A DNA stretch of 64,000 nt from Azophilus sp965220425 (GTDB taxonomy: Bacteria > Pseudomonadota > Gammaproteobacteria > Pseudomonadales > Azotimanducaceae), in contig OZ244830.1 in assembly GCA_965220425.1 (NCBI GenBank), forward strand, positions 2,170,001 through 2,234,000, given 5' to 3'. The translations under genes and the position numbers were made by a program. The notes beneath the pieces were generated by a model. The model saw only the letters and a list, made by a program, of their open reading frames with translations. It was not told the origin of the DNA and ran no database searches. Below are positions 27,020 through 36,165 of the stretch, piece by piece (the stretch's first letter is position 1; each line of letters opens with the position of its first letter).

Positions 27020-27046
27020 TTATGTGGGGTCCCACATAATCAGCCC
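27014..27046. repeat. One-sided palindrome at the left end of RIT-1
   Basis: ttatgtggg and cccacataa (27020-27039, two central bases unpaired) are flanked by gggctg on the left (target) and cagccc on the right (element end), making a 33-base near-palindrome. The right end of RIT-1 has no such unit. The arms resemble the ttatgtc and ctatgtc motifs inside the terminal repeats, so it may be a recombinase-binding or crossover site. Confidence 0.8.
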
Positions 27047-27132
27047 ATATGTAGTGCAGCCCGCTATGTCGTGCAGCCTGCGCAACTCACTGTCAACGCG
27101 AGTTTTTTCCTGACACAGCCTGACATAATATT
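27040..27132. repeat. RIT-1 left terminal inverted repeat
   Basis: 93 bp starting tcagcccatatg and ending cataatatt. It pairs with 30408-30500 with a single mismatch (caactcac here, caagtcac in the complement there). The near identity suggests recent activity or gene conversion between the ends. Confidence 0.95.
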
Positions 27133-27186
27133 CACGGCTGGGTTTTTCTGGCATGACGTCATCTCCACCTTTTCTGGAGATGAATC

Positions 27187-28431
27187 ATGTTCGAAACTCT
27201 GTACAAGGATCCTGCGATCATCGCGAAGTACCGACGTGCGCCCCTTTTGGAGGAGCGCGAACGGTATCTGCGTGTCGTGGTCGCCTTGGGTGCGGTTGGC
27301 GATGTGGTGCGCCGGGTCGCGCGCGCGCAGCTTCTACTCATAAAGCTGCTGAACCTGCCTGATGCGGACATTCCGATCCGCGTGGCGACCGTCGAGACGG
27401 CGGTGCGGGAGTGGTGCCGGAGCGTTCCCGAGGTTACCGCAGCGAATTTCCGGCGTCATGGCTTTCGCTGGCTGCGTTTCCTTGGCTGGCTGGAAGAGCC
27501 GGTCCGGGACGCCCATCCGCACGCCCGACAGGTAGAGGCCTTCGCGGCCTGGCTACGGGACGATCGAGGGCTGTCCGAAGCGACCGTCGGCAACTGCTGT
27601 TATGAGGGCGACCGTTTCTTTGTCTGGGCGGCCGGCAGGAACTTGATGCTCGCCGACATCACGGTCGGTGACGTGGACGAATACCTCGCCGTGCGGATTG
27701 CCGACGGAGGTCTTCGCCGCACGTCGGCGCGCGCCGTGGCCGGGTGTCTGCGGAGCTTCTTTCGTTTTGCCGAAACGCGGAGCTGGTGCCGGCCGGGCAT
27801 CGCCGGGTGCATCATGCCGCCGCTTGCGTATCCCGACCGACCGGTTCCCAAGGGCTTCGATCGGGACGAGGTCGAGAAGTTGCTCGCCACGACCGAAAGT
27901 TCGACCCCGGCGGACTGCCGCGACCGCGCGGTGCTGACGATCCTGGCAACCTGCGGGCTCAGGGCCGGCGAGGTTGGCGCTCTGCGCGTCGAGGACATCG
28001 ACTGGGAGCGGGACAGGCTGCATGTGTTCCGTCCCAAGACCCGCCGGACCGACACTTTCCCGCTGACCCCCTCCGTCGGCAACGCATTGATGGACTATCT
28101 TCTCAAGGTGCGCCCGGAGGCGGGACCGGAGCGTGCCTTGTTCCTGACGCTGCAGGCCCCGTTCAGGCCGCTGACGAGCGGCGCCGTAGGGATGATCGTC
28201 CGCAGCCGCGCGAACCGCCTTGGCATCACCGGTAAGCGCCTGGGCGCCCATGCACTTCGTCATGCAGCCGCACAGCGGCTGGTCGATGAAGGGTACGGAC
28301 TCAAGACCGTTGGCGATTTCCTCGGCCATTCCAGCCCGAGCGCGACAGCCACATACGCAAAGCTCGATCTCGCCTCGCTTCGCCCGGTCGCCGACATCTG
28401 CCTGAAGGAGCTGCTCGATGACACTGCGTGA
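27187..28431 (+). CDS. RIT tyrosine recombinase A
   Basis: A 414-aa tyrosine recombinase. The long N-terminus (about residues 1-215) includes a SAM-like core-binding domain (V-E-A-F-A-A-W-L-R-D-D-R-G-L-S-E-A-T-V), and the catalytic domain follows. Active-site residues are Arg in CGLRAGEVGAL, His/Arg in GAHALRHAAAQ, His in FLGHSSPSATATY and the nucleophile Tyr in that same segment. A CTGGAGATGAATC ribosome site precedes the ATG. Its end overlaps gene B by 14 bases. It is the first of the trio that must move this element. Confidence 0.9.
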   Translation: MFETLYKDPAIIAKYRRAPLLEERERYLRVVVALGAVGDVVRRVARAQLLLIKLLNLPDADIPIRVATVETAVREWCRSVPEVTAANFRRHGFRWLRFLGWLEEPVRDAHPHARQVEAFAAWLRDDRGLSEATVGNCCYEGDRFFVWAAGRNLMLADITVGDVDEYLAVRIADGGLRRTSARAVAGCLRSFFRFAETRSWCRPGIAGCIMPPLAYPDRPVPKGFDRDEVEKLLATTESSTPADCRDRAVLTILATCGLRAGEVGALRVEDIDWERDRLHVFRPKTRRTDTFPLTPSVGNALMDYLLKVRPEAGPERALFLTLQAPFRPLTSGAVGMIVRSRANRLGITGKRLGAHALRHAAAQRLVDEGYGLKTVGDFLGHSSPSATATYAKLDLASLRPVADICLKELLDDTA

Positions 28432-29407
28432 AGCCGTTGACCGCTATGTTGCGTGGCAGCGCGACCACGGCGCCAAGTTCCGCTCAAGCGCCGAGACCCT
28501 CGATACGTTTTGTCGTCGAATCGGAGAGGACAGGGACTGTGACTCGGTGGGCGAGGATGAAATCCGCCGCTTCCTTGCCGGCAAGGCGGTGCTCACGAGG
28601 ACACGTGCCGTAAAGTACGGAACGCTTGCCGGGTTCTACAGGTTCGCACTGAGCCGTGGGCATGTGAGCCGCATTCTCATGCCGCCGCGGGAGGCGGAGC
28701 CGCGGCCACCGGAGGTCGCACCGTCCTTCATCTTCACCCACGAGGAATTGCGGCGCCTGTTCAAGGCGGCAGGCAGAGGCCGCAGGCGTTGCCCCAAGCT
28801 CGATGCCGAGACCTTCCGGACATTCTTGCTCCTCCTCTACGGTGCCGGGCTGCGCTCCGGCGAAGCACGACGACTGACCGTGGCGGACGTAGACTTGGAC
28901 TCCGCGGTGCTCGCCGTGAACGATACGAAGTTCTACAAAAGCCGCCTGGTGCCGGTCGGTGCTGACCTCGTCGGCGTGCTTCGCCGATACGCCGCCATCC
29001 GGGCACGCCGCCCCCGGCACGAGGGGACGCAATCCACCTTCCTCGCCTGCCGTGACGGATCGCCGCTGAACAAGGCCATCGTTTGCCATGCCTTTCATGC
29101 GACGCTTCGGGCGGCCGGCATCGACAAGAGCAAACCCGGCTGCCGGGCGCCCTGCCTGCATTCGCTACGCCACAGCTTTGCCACCCACCGCCTGACCTCC
29201 TGGCATCGCGAGGGGGCTGACGTTCAACGGCTCCTGCCGGCGCTTTCGACCTACCTCGGCCATGGCAGCGTGGCAGCGACGCAGGTCTACATATCGATGA
29301 CCCCGGACTTGCTCGACGAGGCCAGCCACCGGTTCGAGCGCTACGTCGAGCACAACCCAAGCCCGGATGCCGGGCAGCATCGGAAAGGAGGCACAAGCCA
29401 TGCCTGA
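28418..29407 (+). CDS. RIT tyrosine recombinase B
   Basis: A 329-aa tyrosine recombinase overlapping A and C. Catalytic residues are Arg in GAGLRSGEARRL, Lys region DTKFYKSRLVPV, His/Arg in LHSLRHSFATHRL, His in YLGHGSVAATQVYISM with the Tyr nucleophile. The distinctive insertion W-H-R-E-G-A-D-V-Q-R-L-L between HxxR and GH is shared with RIT-2 gene B (ATATDRDNI region). This is the middle gene of the conserved three-gene order. Confidence 0.9.
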   Translation: MTLREAVDRYVAWQRDHGAKFRSSAETLDTFCRRIGEDRDCDSVGEDEIRRFLAGKAVLTRTRAVKYGTLAGFYRFALSRGHVSRILMPPREAEPRPPEVAPSFIFTHEELRRLFKAAGRGRRRCPKLDAETFRTFLLLLYGAGLRSGEARRLTVADVDLDSAVLAVNDTKFYKSRLVPVGADLVGVLRRYAAIRARRPRHEGTQSTFLACRDGSPLNKAIVCHAFHATLRAAGIDKSKPGCRAPCLHSLRHSFATHRLTSWHREGADVQRLLPALSTYLGHGSVAATQVYISMTPDLLDEASHRFERYVEHNPSPDAGQHRKGGTSHA

Positions 29408-30401
29408 ACGCAACTCTACACTCGGCACTTGGATCAAGCGCTTCCTCATGGAGTATCTTCCGACCGAGCGCAATCTGGCCGTCAATACACTGAAGAGCTA
29501 TCGTGACTGCCTGACGCTGCTGTTGCCCTTCGTGGCCGATCGCCGCGGCAAGCCAGTGGAACGGCTCGCGGTCGAAGATCTGTCCGCCGACCGCGTGACG
29601 GCCTTTCTCGGCCACCTGGAACAAGAACGGGGCTGCTCGGTGCAGACCCGCAACCTGCGCCTTACGGCAATCCGGTCCTTCGCCCGCTACATCGCGGTGC
29701 GCGACGCCACACTTGTCGAATGGGCCGGCAGCATCCGCGCCATTCCGCTCAAGAAAACGGTGCGGCCCCGGATCGTCTGGCTGTCGGCGGAGTCCATGGA
29801 CGCCATGATCGCCAGGCCGGACAGACGCACCGTAGCAGGGCGGGTCGAGCACGCCCTCCTGCTGTTCCTCTACAACACCGGGGCGAGAGCCTCCGAGGCG
29901 GCGGGAGTGCAGGTGGAAGATCTGCATCTCCCGGAACGCACGGGCGAAAACGCGCGTGCAACGATCCATGGCAAGGGAGGAAAGATCCGCATTACTCCGA
30001 TGTGGACGAGCACCGCCAAGGCCCTCGCCGCTCTCTCCCGGGACCGCCCGCCCGGCTGCGGGAGCGTCTTCTGGAGCCGGCATCGCAAACCCTACACCCG
30101 GCATGGCATCATCGAACTCGTGCAGCGTGCCGCCGCCCGCGTGCCGGAACTCACAGGGCAAAAGATTACGCCCCATGTGGTGCGGCACAGCTGTGCCTGT
30201 CACCTCCTTCGCTCCGGCGTCGACATCAACACCATTCGCGCCTGGCTCGGTCACGTGTCGCTCGCGACCACCAACATCTACGCCGAAGTTGATCTCAAGG
30301 CCAAGGAAGAGGCGATGAAATCCACCTGCCCTGGCGATGCCGGAGATGAACCGCGATGGAAGGCAACAGTTGGCCTGCTTGAACAGCTGAAGGCAATTTG
30401 A
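29400..30401 (+). CDS. RIT tyrosine recombinase C
   Basis: A 333-aa tyrosine recombinase. ATG 29400 overlaps the end of B by 8 bases. The N-terminal SAM-like domain (TLKSYRDCLTLLLPFV, SVQTRNLRLTAIRSFARY) precedes catalytic residues Arg in NTGARASEAAGV, His/Arg in PHVVRHSCACHLL, His in WLGHVSLATTNIYAE and the Tyr nucleophile there. The stop is 6 bases before the right terminal repeat. It is the closest relative of the recombinase tail at 6958-7196. Confidence 0.9.
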   Translation: MPERNSTLGTWIKRFLMEYLPTERNLAVNTLKSYRDCLTLLLPFVADRRGKPVERLAVEDLSADRVTAFLGHLEQERGCSVQTRNLRLTAIRSFARYIAVRDATLVEWAGSIRAIPLKKTVRPRIVWLSAESMDAMIARPDRRTVAGRVEHALLLFLYNTGARASEAAGVQVEDLHLPERTGENARATIHGKGGKIRITPMWTSTAKALAALSRDRPPGCGSVFWSRHRKPYTRHGIIELVQRAAARVPELTGQKITPHVVRHSCACHLLRSGVDINTIRAWLGHVSLATTNIYAEVDLKAKEEAMKSTCPGDAGDEPRWKATVGLLEQLKAI

Positions 30402-30407
30402 AGGACA

Positions 30408-30500
30408 AATATTATGTCAGGCTGTGTCAGGAAAAAACTCGCGTTGACAGTGACTTGCGCAGGCTGCACGACATAGCGGGCTGCACTACATATGGGCTGA
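30408..30500. repeat. RIT-1 right terminal inverted repeat
   Basis: Complement of 27040-27132 with one mismatch. Its outer end atgggctg runs directly into AAA GGG of the recombinase gene, without the palindromic unit seen on the left. Confidence 0.95.
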
Positions 30501-32212
30501 AAGGGGCACTATCGGAATATGAGCTTCAGGGCATCCGCGCCCGCCTGATCGGCGGGCAGCGCAGCAAGGCGCAGCGGGGCGCACTCAGGATGCACCTGCC
30601 CATCGGCCTGGTCTACACCGAGAGCGGCGAGGTCGCCCTGGATCCCGACCGCGCCATCGTGGAGGCCGTCGAGCTGGTGTTCACCACGTTCCGCCGCCTC
30701 GGTTCGGCGATGCAGACCCTCAAATGGTTCCGCAAGAATGCCGTTACCCTGCCTTCCCGGCCATACCGCATGAAAGGACAGGTGCACTGGTCGGTGCCCA
30801 ATCACAGCCAGATCCAGCGCATGATCCACAATCCCCGCTACGCCGGCTGCTTCGCCTATGGGCGCACCCGCACCCGCACCCGCCCCGACGGCACGGTGCG
30901 CCATGCCCGCGTCGCCATGGAGTCGTGGCAGGTCTGCATACCGGATGCCCATGTCGGGTTCATCGACTGGGACGAGTATCGCCGCAACCAGGAAACGCTG
31001 AAAAGGAACGTGGCCGCGTTCACGCCGGGGCTGGCGCGCCAGCCGGCGCCCCGGGAAGGCCGGGCGTTGCTGCAGTCCCGGGTGATCTGTGGGTATTGCG
31101 GGCACCGCATGAGGGTTCGTTACGTCACGGCACGACCGAAACGCGCACAACCGGCTCACTGGTACTATTACTGCCCGCACAATGACGTCCGGCTTGGCGA
31201 GCGCACCTGCCAGAGTCTGCGCGCAGGGGCTATCGACGCGGCGGTATCGGACTTCATCGTGGCGGCCGTGAATCGTCAGAACATCAGCCTTGCTCTGGCC
31301 GTGCGCGAGCAGGTGCGCGCCGACTTCGCGGCCGTTGACCGGCAGCACGTCAACCGTATCGAAGCGTTGCGCCACGAAGCCGACCTGGCCCGCCGACGGT
31401 TCATGGAAGTGGACCCGGCGAACCGCCTCGTCGCCGCCCGCCTCGAGGCCGAATGGAACGCCCGCCTCGCCGCGCTTGAACGGGCCATCGAGGAGCGGGA
31501 GCGTAACCGCAAAACCCACGACACCATGGCCTCTGTCGAGCAGGAGCAACGGCTCCTGGAACTGGCGAATGACTTCGGCAAGGTCTGGAAGGCGTCCGAA
31601 ACCGGCAACGCCGACCGCAAACGGCTGCTGGCGTTGTTGATCGAGGACGCGACGCTGACCCGTGAAGGGAATCGAGCCCGGGTGGGACTGCGCTTGCGCG
31701 GGGGCCGTGTCGTGACGCTGGGGCCAGTGGATCTGCCCAAACCGCGAGTCACCGCGGTCCGTCGTCATGCGTCCGATGACGTGCTTCGCGAACTCGACAA
31801 TCTACTCCGTGAAGGGGCCGACGACGCCAGTGCGGCCGAGCAACTCAACCGGCGCGGTCACCGGGACTCTCGAGGCGACTCGTTCACCCAAAGCAGTGTC
31901 TACGCGCTCCGGGGACGACTCCGTTGGCCAAGCGGCCTTGAGCGCCAGCGCGAACGACTGCGCAAGCGAGGATACTTGGGTGCCGCCGAACTGGCCGCCA
32001 TACTGGGCATCGGTCAGGCGACGCTGCGGGCGCGGGCGCTTCGCGGCAGCCACGGCATCGTTGCCTGTCGCTTCGAAGTGGGCAAGCGATCCTTTTGCAT
32101 GTACAAATCACTATCCGGCGATGCCGAAAAACCAGACGATGCCTTGAAGGCCAGGCCAGTCGCCGGCTCCAAAGCCCAACTGTCACGACAATCCGAGCAG
32201 GATGCATTATGA
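30500..32212 (+). pseudogene. Large serine recombinase, C-terminal part
   Basis: This continues the recombinase after RIT-1: GALSEYELQGIRARLIGG (end of the catalytic domain), the recombinase domain (MIHNPRYAGCFAYGR), the zinc ribbon (VICGYCGHRM with the second Cys pair in YYYCPHND and ERTCQSL), a coiled coil (about 31300-31560) and a C-terminal Arg-rich domain. With the N-terminal part the intact protein would be about 711 aa. It stops 10 bases before the right border of its own element. Confidence 0.88.
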
Positions 32213-32222
32213 AACCCAAGAC

Positions 32223-33094
32223 TTGTCGTTGGAATGCCTCGCGCGCGACTTCGTGAATTGGCGGATGTGTAATTTGTTCAGCAATTCAGCGACTTGGCGA
32301 TTGATGTATTCCGAGCCGTTGTCCGCATGGAAGCCCAGCACGACGAACGGCAGCGTGACGAGCAGTTCTTCCAGCACGGGGATCAAGAACGCCTCCGCGA
32401 TCCGCGCCACGGCGCCGATGTGTTCGATCTGGGTAACCTCGTCCACCAGATTGATCGCGTAGGTACCTTTCTCACCGTCCCGGTCACCCTGATGGACGGT
32501 GTCGACACGCACGAAACCGGGCTGGCCTTCCGGCACCGGCCGCTGGCGCACGCCGATCCGCGTCGCGGTCGGCTTGGTGTGCCGCCAGACGGTGCGCTTG
32601 GTCCGGTAGGTCTTGGAGCGCCGCAGGTTGTAGAGGTGCGAACTGGACAGGGACGCCAGCCGCTCGAACCGCCGGTCGCCGAACACCTCGAAGGCACGCC
32701 GCATCACCGCGCCGGTGGCCGGGCCGCACATCTGGTTGCCGATCTCGTCGACCTCGGCCAACAGGCGGATGTCAGCCGCGGTGTAGATCCGCTCGAAGGG
32801 CCGTCCGCTGTTGGTCCGGCGGCGGTCGGCGACCTGCCCCGTCTGCCGGTACTGGGCGATGAGCCGGGTCACCTGGGCGCGGGACAGCCCCGTCGTCTTG
32901 CCGAGGTACTCGCGTACCGCGCCCTTGCCAGACCGCCCGACCCTGCCGTACCCGATGCGTACCAGCGTGCGCCGGACGAACTCGTAGGCGTCGTCCCGTT
33001 CCTGTGGAAGGTAGTCGACCTGCTCGTTGCCTTCCAGGAAGGCATTGATCTGATCAACGGTGTTTATGCGTTCGGTCTGTAGGGTCACGATCAT
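32223..33094 (-). pseudogene. Element T transposase, N-terminal part (copy A)
   Basis: From ATG 33094: a helix-turn-helix region (KTTGLSRAQVTRLIAQYRQTG), a linker, then the rve/integrase core with Asp in FVRVDTVHQGDRDG and Asp in GFHADNGSEYIN. It breaks at S-N-D, where the serine-recombinase element inserted. The rest is at 24962-25356. The preserved part is essentially identical to copy B (58889-59760). Confidence 0.85.
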
Positions 33095-33120
33095 GCTCCA
33101 ATGATCGCCCAGACCGGGTG

Positions 33121-33177
33121 TTCAGGCTCACCTAGCGTTGGAAACGCTGGCGTCGTTCAGGCTCATATAGCGTTGGA
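33121..33177. repeat. Direct repeats in the end of element T; empty IS110 site
   Basis: ttcaggctcacctagcgttgg (33121) is repeated as ttcaggctcatatagcgttgg (33157), the internal repeats of the T terminus. The first repeat is the uninterrupted form of the site into which IS110 inserted in T copy B (57318-57329 joined to 58857 onward, opposite strand). It is therefore the reference for the IS110 target. Confidence 0.85.
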
Positions 33178-33189
33178 CAACACGATGTA

Positions 33190-33218
33190 TTGACAAAAAA
33201 TAATTTTATTGATACAAA
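33190..33218 (+). promoter_or_regulatory. Promoter of the TonB receptor gene
   Basis: TTGACA at 33190-33195, a 17-base AT-rich spacer and TACAAA at 33213-33218, 37 bases before the receptor ATG. It lies only 5 bases beyond the end of element T, so the promoter was spared, or partly contributed, by the insertion. A GGGAGAG ribosome site is at about 33241. Confidence 0.7.
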
Positions 33219-33255
33219 GATTGGCCGTTAGCCAAAAGCGTGGGAGAGAACGATC

Positions 33256-36165
33256 ATGAAATTTAGCGCAATCGGTGGGATTTCTGCGACCATTTTCGTC
33301 GCTACATTGGCGTCTTCATACACGTTGGCTGAAAGCAGCGGGAGTGAGGAATCTTCGGCGATAGGGCAGGACAGTCGGCGCTTGACCGAAGAAGTACTCG
33401 TCACCGGCATTCGGAGTTCGCTTGAGCAATCTCTGAATATCAAACGGGGGGCCGCAGGCTTCGTAGACGCGGTTTCCGCGGAAGACATCGGCAAATTGCC
33501 CGACCAGAATGTGGCGGAATCACTCCAGCGCGTTGTGGGCGTGGCGATTCAGCGCGACCGTGGCGAGGGCAATTTCGTTTCAGTGAGGGGCTTGGGACCC
33601 GAGTTTGTCGCCACTACCCTAAACGGCCGCCTGCTAACATCGGGTTTCAACGCCGAGGGCGACGGCGGCAGCGACCCGAATCCAACGGCTGGCCGTGAAT
33701 TCAATTTTGAGATCCTGGCTTCCGAGGTGGTCAGCGGACTCGAGGTCAACAAGTCCCCTCAAGCACGCTTGGTCGAAGGCGGCATAGGAGGCACCATCAA
33801 CGTCAAGACGGCGCTACCGTTCGAACTGGGCAACCGGGTTAGCACCTCGGTGGGTTACAACCACAATGACTTCGCCGACGAGGGCGACCCGAGAGCATCC
33901 GGAGTCTGGAGTTGGATAAGCGACGATGGCGCGATGGGCAACGCCGTGTCGGTTGCATACTCCAAGCGCTCTATTCGAAGCGACGAGTTTCAAAGCTTCG
34001 GCTACGCGTCGATCGGCACATTCGCACCCATCGGCACCGATGTGGCGGATGCCAGCGGCGGCTTCGACGGCGTGGCGGATTATGGGGCCAACGAGATCGA
34101 ATACACCTTTAACGCCGATTACGCCTTGTACCTACAGGACCGCGAGCGCATCACGGTCACCGACGCCCTGCAATGGCGGATGGGTGCGGATACGCTTTTC
34201 ACCCTGGACGCTTTGTACAGCAACTTCGACAATGCGAGCGAGAATTTCACGACCCTCGGCGCGATCATCCCATTCTTTACGATCGGCCCAACCACAACCG
34301 ACCCCAACCACGACCTGGTCTCTACCGTTGACAGTATCGTAGTGGGTCCGAATGGGACGGTAGAGGCCGTTAAGACTGGCGGTGAACGCATCCAAGCCGC
34401 GCAATTCGACAATCGCGAGAACGAGACTTGGCAGGCCGGACTTAACGTCGAACACAGCGTCGGCAACTGGACCGTCACCGGTGATTTGTCATACGCCACG
34501 ACCGACACCAGCAGCGACCGGGGCACCGCAGGCACCGCATCGGATAGCGTCAGGCAAGATGCGAACGGCGACGGCGTGCCGGACAACCTGTTCCTCGGAG
34601 GGACTGCGAACACGTTGAGCTTCGTTGCCGACTACGACGCCACCAACCTCAGCAAGGGCGTTCCCAGCGTGATTTACAACCGGGACTTGCTGAACGAAGA
34701 CATCTACATCAACAACAACCTGGGCTTCTCCTTTGGGGAAGGGGAGGATGACATTTTCAATGCCGCATTGGATGCGGTTTTGGAAGTCGAGGATTCCTTC
34801 CTGGCGCAAATTGGCAGCGGCGTTCGTTTCACCAGTCAGAAAAAGCAGTTCAGCCAAGGGTCGGCCAACACCCCACACTGCTGTCCGATTTCGTTCCGAC
34901 GCCTGGTCAACGTCAGATCCGCCATGCAGCCGTGGCCGGTTGACGACTTCATGCATGACACCGACGCCAAGGTTCCGCGGCGAATGGCCGTGCCGGACTT
35001 CGATGCGTTTGTGGCTCTCGTGGACGGAGCGGCGGCAATGGGCCCCGGCCCGGATGGAACACCGCAGGTTCTCGGCGTCTTTTCCGTCGCGGACATTAGG
35101 AACCCCGATCCCGATCCTGCCAACACTTTTCAGGTAGAGGAAGACACACTCGCCGCCTACGTGCAACTCGGTTTCTCCGACACGGTCGGCAGCGTCCCGT
35201 TTTCCGGCAACATCGGCGCGCGGCTTGTCCATACGCGCCAGACATCGGACGGGTTCGCCACGTCGAATTTGGCCTACGACGGCCAAGTCCGGGGCAGCGT
35301 GAATGCGCCCGTTTCGATCAAGAATTCCTACACCGAGATATTGCCCAGCCTGAACGTCAAGTTCGACTTGAGCGAGGATTTGGTGTTGCGGTTCGCACTG
35401 GCTGAAAACCTGACCCGGCCGACCTTGAGCAACTTGTCGCCCCGGTTCGCGGTGGGAGGCGTCGTGGCGGCCGAGGATGGTACTTTGACCTTCTTTACGG
35501 CCACGGCAGGCAACCCGGCGCTCAAGCCGGTCACGTCCTCCCAAGCGGATCTCGGTCTCGAATGGTATTTTGGCGAGGCCAGCGCGCTATATGGGACGGT
35601 GTTTGCCAAGAAGGTGGATGATTTCATCGAATTCACTACGGATGCCGAGGTGATCGACGGGTTGGACGCCCGGGTCGCGCGACCGCGCAACAACATCGAT
35701 TTCGATCTCCTGGGAGTTGAGGTCGGCTACCAACAGGCGTTCACCTTCCTGCCCGAACCGTTCGACGGCTTGGGCGTTGTCGTCAACTACACCTTTATCG
35801 ACAGCGACGCGTCGTTTACGGGAGATCCGGACTCGGCGGGTTCCGCCGTACCCGGAATTTCCGACCACTCCTGGAACTTGGCGCTCTATTACGACAAGGG
35901 TCCGATCCGCGCGCGCGTTGCGTACAACTACCGGAGCGACTTCCTGCGCTTGCGTTCCGATGTGTTCGGGCCGAGGGTCGATGAGGACTACGATCAACTC
36001 GACATCCAGGTGGGTTACGATTTCGCAAGAAACATCACGGCTTTCCTAGAGGTCATCAATCTCACCGAGAGTCACCAGGAACAAACCACGGGGCTTTCGA
36101 ACCGCCCTCGAGGCGCGTTCTTTACGGGCCGTCGATTTGGCCTTGGCCTGAGAGCGTCTTTCTGA
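33256..36165 (+). CDS. TonB-dependent receptor, Xanthomonas/Caulobacter type
   Basis: A 969-aa outer-membrane receptor. The signal peptide (about residues 1-25) ends near SSYTLA. A TonB box-like E-E-V-L-V-T-G-I-R is at about residues 50-58. The plug domain has VSAEDIGKLPDQNVAESLQ and VSVRGLGPEF, and a 22-strand barrel follows to the C-terminal aromatic residue (G-L-G-L-R-A-S-F). It would import oligosaccharides with TonB energy. The neighbouring sugar transporters, and GH29 further along, suggest a fucosylated glycan. Base composition is lower in GC than the 7-22 kb block. Confidence 0.93.
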   Translation: MKFSAIGGISATIFVATLASSYTLAESSGSEESSAIGQDSRRLTEEVLVTGIRSSLEQSLNIKRGAAGFVDAVSAEDIGKLPDQNVAESLQRVVGVAIQRDRGEGNFVSVRGLGPEFVATTLNGRLLTSGFNAEGDGGSDPNPTAGREFNFEILASEVVSGLEVNKSPQARLVEGGIGGTINVKTALPFELGNRVSTSVGYNHNDFADEGDPRASGVWSWISDDGAMGNAVSVAYSKRSIRSDEFQSFGYASIGTFAPIGTDVADASGGFDGVADYGANEIEYTFNADYALYLQDRERITVTDALQWRMGADTLFTLDALYSNFDNASENFTTLGAIIPFFTIGPTTTDPNHDLVSTVDSIVVGPNGTVEAVKTGGERIQAAQFDNRENETWQAGLNVEHSVGNWTVTGDLSYATTDTSSDRGTAGTASDSVRQDANGDGVPDNLFLGGTANTLSFVADYDATNLSKGVPSVIYNRDLLNEDIYINNNLGFSFGEGEDDIFNAALDAVLEVEDSFLAQIGSGVRFTSQKKQFSQGSANTPHCCPISFRRLVNVRSAMQPWPVDDFMHDTDAKVPRRMAVPDFDAFVALVDGAAAMGPGPDGTPQVLGVFSVADIRNPDPDPANTFQVEEDTLAAYVQLGFSDTVGSVPFSGNIGARLVHTRQTSDGFATSNLAYDGQVRGSVNAPVSIKNSYTEILPSLNVKFDLSEDLVLRFALAENLTRPTLSNLSPRFAVGGVVAAEDGTLTFFTATAGNPALKPVTSSQADLGLEWYFGEASALYGTVFAKKVDDFIEFTTDAEVIDGLDARVARPRNNIDFDLLGVEVGYQQAFTFLPEPFDGLGVVVNYTFIDSDASFTGDPDSAGSAVPGISDHSWNLALYYDKGPIRARVAYNYRSDFLRLRSDVFGPRVDEDYDQLDIQVGYDFARNITAFLEVINLTESHQEQTTGLSNRPRGAFFTGRRFGLGLRASF

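Larger units (their letters stand above)
27020..30499 (+). mobile_element. RIT element 1 (three tyrosine recombinases), intact
   Basis: A recombinase-in-trio element: three overlapping tyrosine recombinase genes between 93-bp inverted repeats (27040-27132 and 30408-30500) that differ at one position. On the left only there is an extra 20-bp palindromic unit at 27020-27039. Deleting 27020-30499 rebuilds the interrupted serine recombinase codon for codon, so there is no extra target duplication. All three genes are open, so it may be active. Confidence 0.9.
25357..32222 (+). mobile_element. Four-gene large-serine-recombinase element, interrupted by RIT-1
   Basis: Comparison with T copy B shows where foreign DNA enters the T transposase gene: left border cgttgt at 25351-25356, right border ttgtcgttgg from 23 bases into the line at 32201, i.e. 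32223. A ttgt is shared by both borders, as expected for serine recombinase strand exchange. The cargo is a DUF5372 gene, an HTH gene, a 99-aa gene and a large serine recombinase whose stop is 10 bases from the right border. This set resembles the y4bA-y4bD cluster of Rhizobium. Without RIT-1 the element is about 3.4 kb. Confidence 0.75.
21915..33184 (-). mobile_element. ISNCY-like element T, copy A, with nested insertions
   Basis: Ends are agcgttttccaa at 21915 and, inverted, the cgtgttgtccaa end at 33184; both lead into tatgagcctgaac. The transposase is on the minus strand. Two elements have inserted: an IS21-family element (22231-24871) and a serine-recombinase element (25357-32222) that itself contains a RIT element. 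Subtracting them leaves about 1.75 kb, the same as copy B after removal of its IS110. It separates the first symporter gene from the TonB receptor gene. Family placement is by integrase-core similarity only. Confidence 0.8.
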
